Shown: positions 62,546-64,000 of the stretch, one piece after another
Layout: every line of letters begins with the position of its first letter
Position numbering within the stretch: the stretch's first letter is position 1
NCBI RefSeq assembly: GCF_016918855.1
Contig: NZ_JADKYB010000001.1
Location: 558,001-622,000 of the forward strand
DNA from: Actinacidiphila acididurans
Lineage (GTDB): Bacteria; Actinomycetota; Actinomycetes; Streptomycetales; Streptomycetaceae
Length of the DNA stretch: 64,000 bases
Direction of reading: 5' to 3'
Translations under genes and position numbers: made by a program
The notes under the pieces: generated by a model
Seen by the model: the letters and a program-made list of their open reading frames with translations, nothing else
The model's database searches: none
What the model was told of the DNA's origin: nothing

Positions 62546-63135
62546 CGGATGACCGGCTTTCCCTTGTGATCATCACCGCCAGCGTCAGGGACGGGCGCCT
62601 CGGCCCGGCCGTGACCGACTGGTTCCTGGCCCAGGTCAAGGAGCGCGCCGAGTTCGCCGTGCAAGGCGTCGACCTGCTCGACCACCCGCTGCCGTTCGTC
62701 ATACCCGCGCCGGGCTCGGACCTGCCCGCGGAGGTGGTCCGGGTGCGGGAATCGCTGCGTTCCGTCCTCGTCGCGGCAGACGCCTTCGTCGTGGTCACGC
62801 CCGAGTACAACCACAGCTTCCCGGCCGCTCTGAAGAACACCGTCGACTGGTTCTACCAGGAGTGGACGGCCAAGCCGGTCGGGTTCGTGTCGTACGGCGG
62901 ACTCAGCGGCGGCGTGCGCGCGGTGGAGCAACTGCGCCAGGTCTTCGCCGAGGTGCACGCGCTGACCGTCCGGGAGAACGTCGCCTTCCCCAACGCCGGC
63001 GGGCGCTTCGACTCGCAGGGCCGGCCGGCGGACGCGGAGCCGAGCGTCCTGTCGGCCGGCCTGCTGCTCGACCAGCTCGACTGGTGGGGCCGAGCCCTGC
63101 GCACGGCCCGCGGCGAACGCCCGTACCCGCGCTGA
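62542..63135 (+). CDS. NAD(P)H-dependent FMN reductase
   Basis: A 197-aa flavodoxin-like reductase: VIITASVRDGRLGPAVTDWF at the FMN phosphate site, VVVTPEYNHSFPAALKNTVD (the family motif PEYN), and FVSYGGLSGGVRAVEQLRQV. It supplies reduced FMN to flavin-dependent monooxygenases. Candidate clients here are the LLM enzyme and the hydroxylase that starts at 63884. Start and MFS stop share ATGA. Confidence 0.9.
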   Translation: MTDDRLSLVIITASVRDGRLGPAVTDWFLAQVKERAEFAVQGVDLLDHPLPFVIPAPGSDLPAEVVRVRESLRSVLVAADAFVVVTPEYNHSFPAALKNTVDWFYQEWTAKPVGFVSYGGLSGGVRAVEQLRQVFAEVHALTVRENVAFPNAGGRFDSQGRPADAEPSVLSAGLLLDQLDWWGRALRTARGERPYPR

Positions 63136-63168
63136 CATCAGCGACAACCGCCCCGAAGGGAAGCGCGA

Positions 63169-63813
63169 ATGCCCCAGAAGATCACGTCCGCACCGCCGGA
63201 CGTCCGCCGTGCCGACAGCACGCACGTCCACGTGGCCCAGTGGTACGTACCCGACCGCGAGAGCGGCATCGATGCCCTGCAGGAGGCCGTGACGCAGTTG
63301 CGTACCACCCCCTGGCCCACCGGGATCCTCTCCTTCGGTGGATACCTGAGCACCGAGCACGACACCGTGCTGACCTACGCCCAGTCGGCCGATGCCGCAG
63401 CCCACCGCGCCTTCACGGCCGGGCTGAAGGGGCTGGCCGGCGCCCAGACCGTCGAGTACACCCTGTACCGGGCGATCGTGCTGGACACCGGACCGGTGGT
63501 GCCGGCCAGTTTCGTCGTCGCCGCCTTCGACGTCGATGGTCCCGGGCCGCAGGAAGGCATCGTCGCCTCGATAGCCGACGCTCTGGAACGCGCCCCGGCC
63601 GCGCAGCACCCCGGACTGATCTCGGCCAACTTCCACCGCAGCACCGACGGCAGCCGGGTGCTCAACTACGCCGAGTGGACCAGCGACGAGGCTCACGCGG
63701 CCTTCCTGGCAGGCGCCACCCGGACGGCGACTCTGCGCGCCACCCACGACACACCCGGGGTACGCCCCATCGGCTTCAAGCGCTACCACCTGCTGCACAG
63801 CCTCACGGCTTGA
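63169..63813 (+). CDS. Didomain antibiotic biosynthesis monooxygenase (ABM)
   Basis: A 214-aa protein made of two ferredoxin-like ABM halves: about 18-105 (VHVAQWYVPDRESGIDALQE, TVLTYAQSADAAAHRAF) and 112-205 (FVVAAFDVDGPGPQEGIVAS, VLNYAEWTSDEAHAAFLAG). Single-domain relatives (TcmH, ActVA-ORF6) oxidise anthrones to quinones without cofactor; didomain forms in angucycline pathways include B-ring-opening oxygenases. Which applies here is not decided by sequence reading. GAAGGGAAG precedes the ATG at 63169. Confidence 0.85.
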   Translation: MPQKITSAPPDVRRADSTHVHVAQWYVPDRESGIDALQEAVTQLRTTPWPTGILSFGGYLSTEHDTVLTYAQSADAAAHRAFTAGLKGLAGAQTVEYTLYRAIVLDTGPVVPASFVVAAFDVDGPGPQEGIVASIADALERAPAAQHPGLISANFHRSTDGSRVLNYAEWTSDEAHAAFLAGATRTATLRATHDTPGVRPIGFKRYHLLHSLTA

Positions 63814-63883
63814 GGCACCGACCCGCCGCCTGCGCCTCCGACGTCATCACGTCATCACGCCATCACCCCGGGAGGAACCGACC

Positions 63884-64000
63884 ATGCCGACCACCACGCC
63901 GACCAGGGACGATCTCGTCGAGAGCGCGGGGAAACTCGTGCCCCTGCTGCGCTCCCGCGCCCTGTGGATCGACGACAACCGCCGGCTTCCCCCGGACGTC
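63884..64000 (+). CDS. Acyl-CoA dehydrogenase-like flavin hydroxylase, N-terminal fragment
   Basis: The first 39 residues, starting MPTTTPTRDDLVESAGKLVP and continuing LLRSRALWIDDNRRLPPDV, match the opening helix of acyl-CoA-dehydrogenase-fold hydroxylases (ActVA-ORF5/HpaB-like), in which LVPLLRxxAxxxxxxRRLPxxV is typical. GGGAGGAA precedes the ATG at 63884. Such enzymes need reduced flavin, which the FMN reductase just upstream could provide. The window ends here, so the cluster continues to the right. Confidence 0.65.
   Translation, partial: MPTTTPTRDDLVESAGKLVPLLRSRALWIDDNRRLPPDV

Noticed and set aside
1..64000. CRISPR arrays, tRNA or rRNA genes, intact transposases, integrases
   Set aside because: None could be recognised: no regularly spaced identical repeats, no cloverleaf-like segments and no DDE or tyrosine-recombinase motifs in credible ORFs.

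Overview
The window is very GC-rich and gene-dense, with four-base ATGA/GTGA gene overlaps, GGAGG-type ribosome binding sites, GTG starts, GC-rich hairpins between genes and a rare TTA codon in a regulator. This points to a Streptomyces-like actinomycete (Streptomyces, Kitasatospora or Streptacidiphilus type). The species cannot be fixed from sequence reading alone. No rRNA, tRNA, CRISPR array, intact insertion sequence or attachment site was seen.

Layout. 1-9.3 kb: the start of a DeoR-type regulator, an NAD epimerase-like protein, a LysR regulator, a divergent MarR/MFS pair with a clear palindromic operator, a DUF2795 protein, a CYTH-CHAD protein, and an MFS gene whose 5' end runs into a decayed DUF1062-like gene. 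9.4-12 kb: a Tat-exported glycoside hydrolase with a carbohydrate-binding module. 12.8-26.5 kb: genes that fit use of polyhydroxybutyrate and ketone bodies. They are a secreted PHB depolymerase-like esterase, 3-hydroxybutyrate dehydrogenase, an MHS transporter, a PucR regulator, a five-gene branched-chain-amino-acid-type ABC transporter and both subunits of a 3-oxoacid CoA-transferase. 26.5-34.3 kb: small accessory genes (alpha/beta hydrolase, SRPBCC protein, XRE regulator with divergent amidohydrolase, TetR, LysR, GNAT, atypical SDR) mixed with gene remnants. 34.4-41.1 kb: a sugar island of GH2 hydrolase, LacI regulator and CUT1 binding protein plus two permeases, with two identical 14-bp LacI operators. 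41.2-49.6 kb: an SDR, an AA10 LPMO-like protein without a signal peptide, a P-loop protein, a complete peptide ABC transporter and an OmpR-type response regulator.

50.1 kb to the right edge: the left part of a type II (aromatic) polyketide cluster, all on the plus strand and truncated by the window. Its core order is FAD oxygenase, TcmI-like cyclase, KS-alpha, KS-beta/CLF, ACP, C9 ketoreductase, didomain aromatase/cyclase, second FAD oxygenase and SDR. This is the order I know from angucycline clusters of the urdamycin E-F-A-B-C-D-L-M type. Here the UrdM/PgaM-type oxygenase-reductase fusion is two genes overlapping by four bases. An acyl-CoA carboxylase beta subunit should feed malonyl-CoA. 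A luciferase-like monooxygenase, an MFS exporter, an FMN reductase, a didomain ABM monooxygenase and the start of an acyl-CoA-dehydrogenase-like hydroxylase follow. This flavin-enzyme set after the core is the most unusual part of the window. The response regulator with the TTA codon is the obvious candidate controller.
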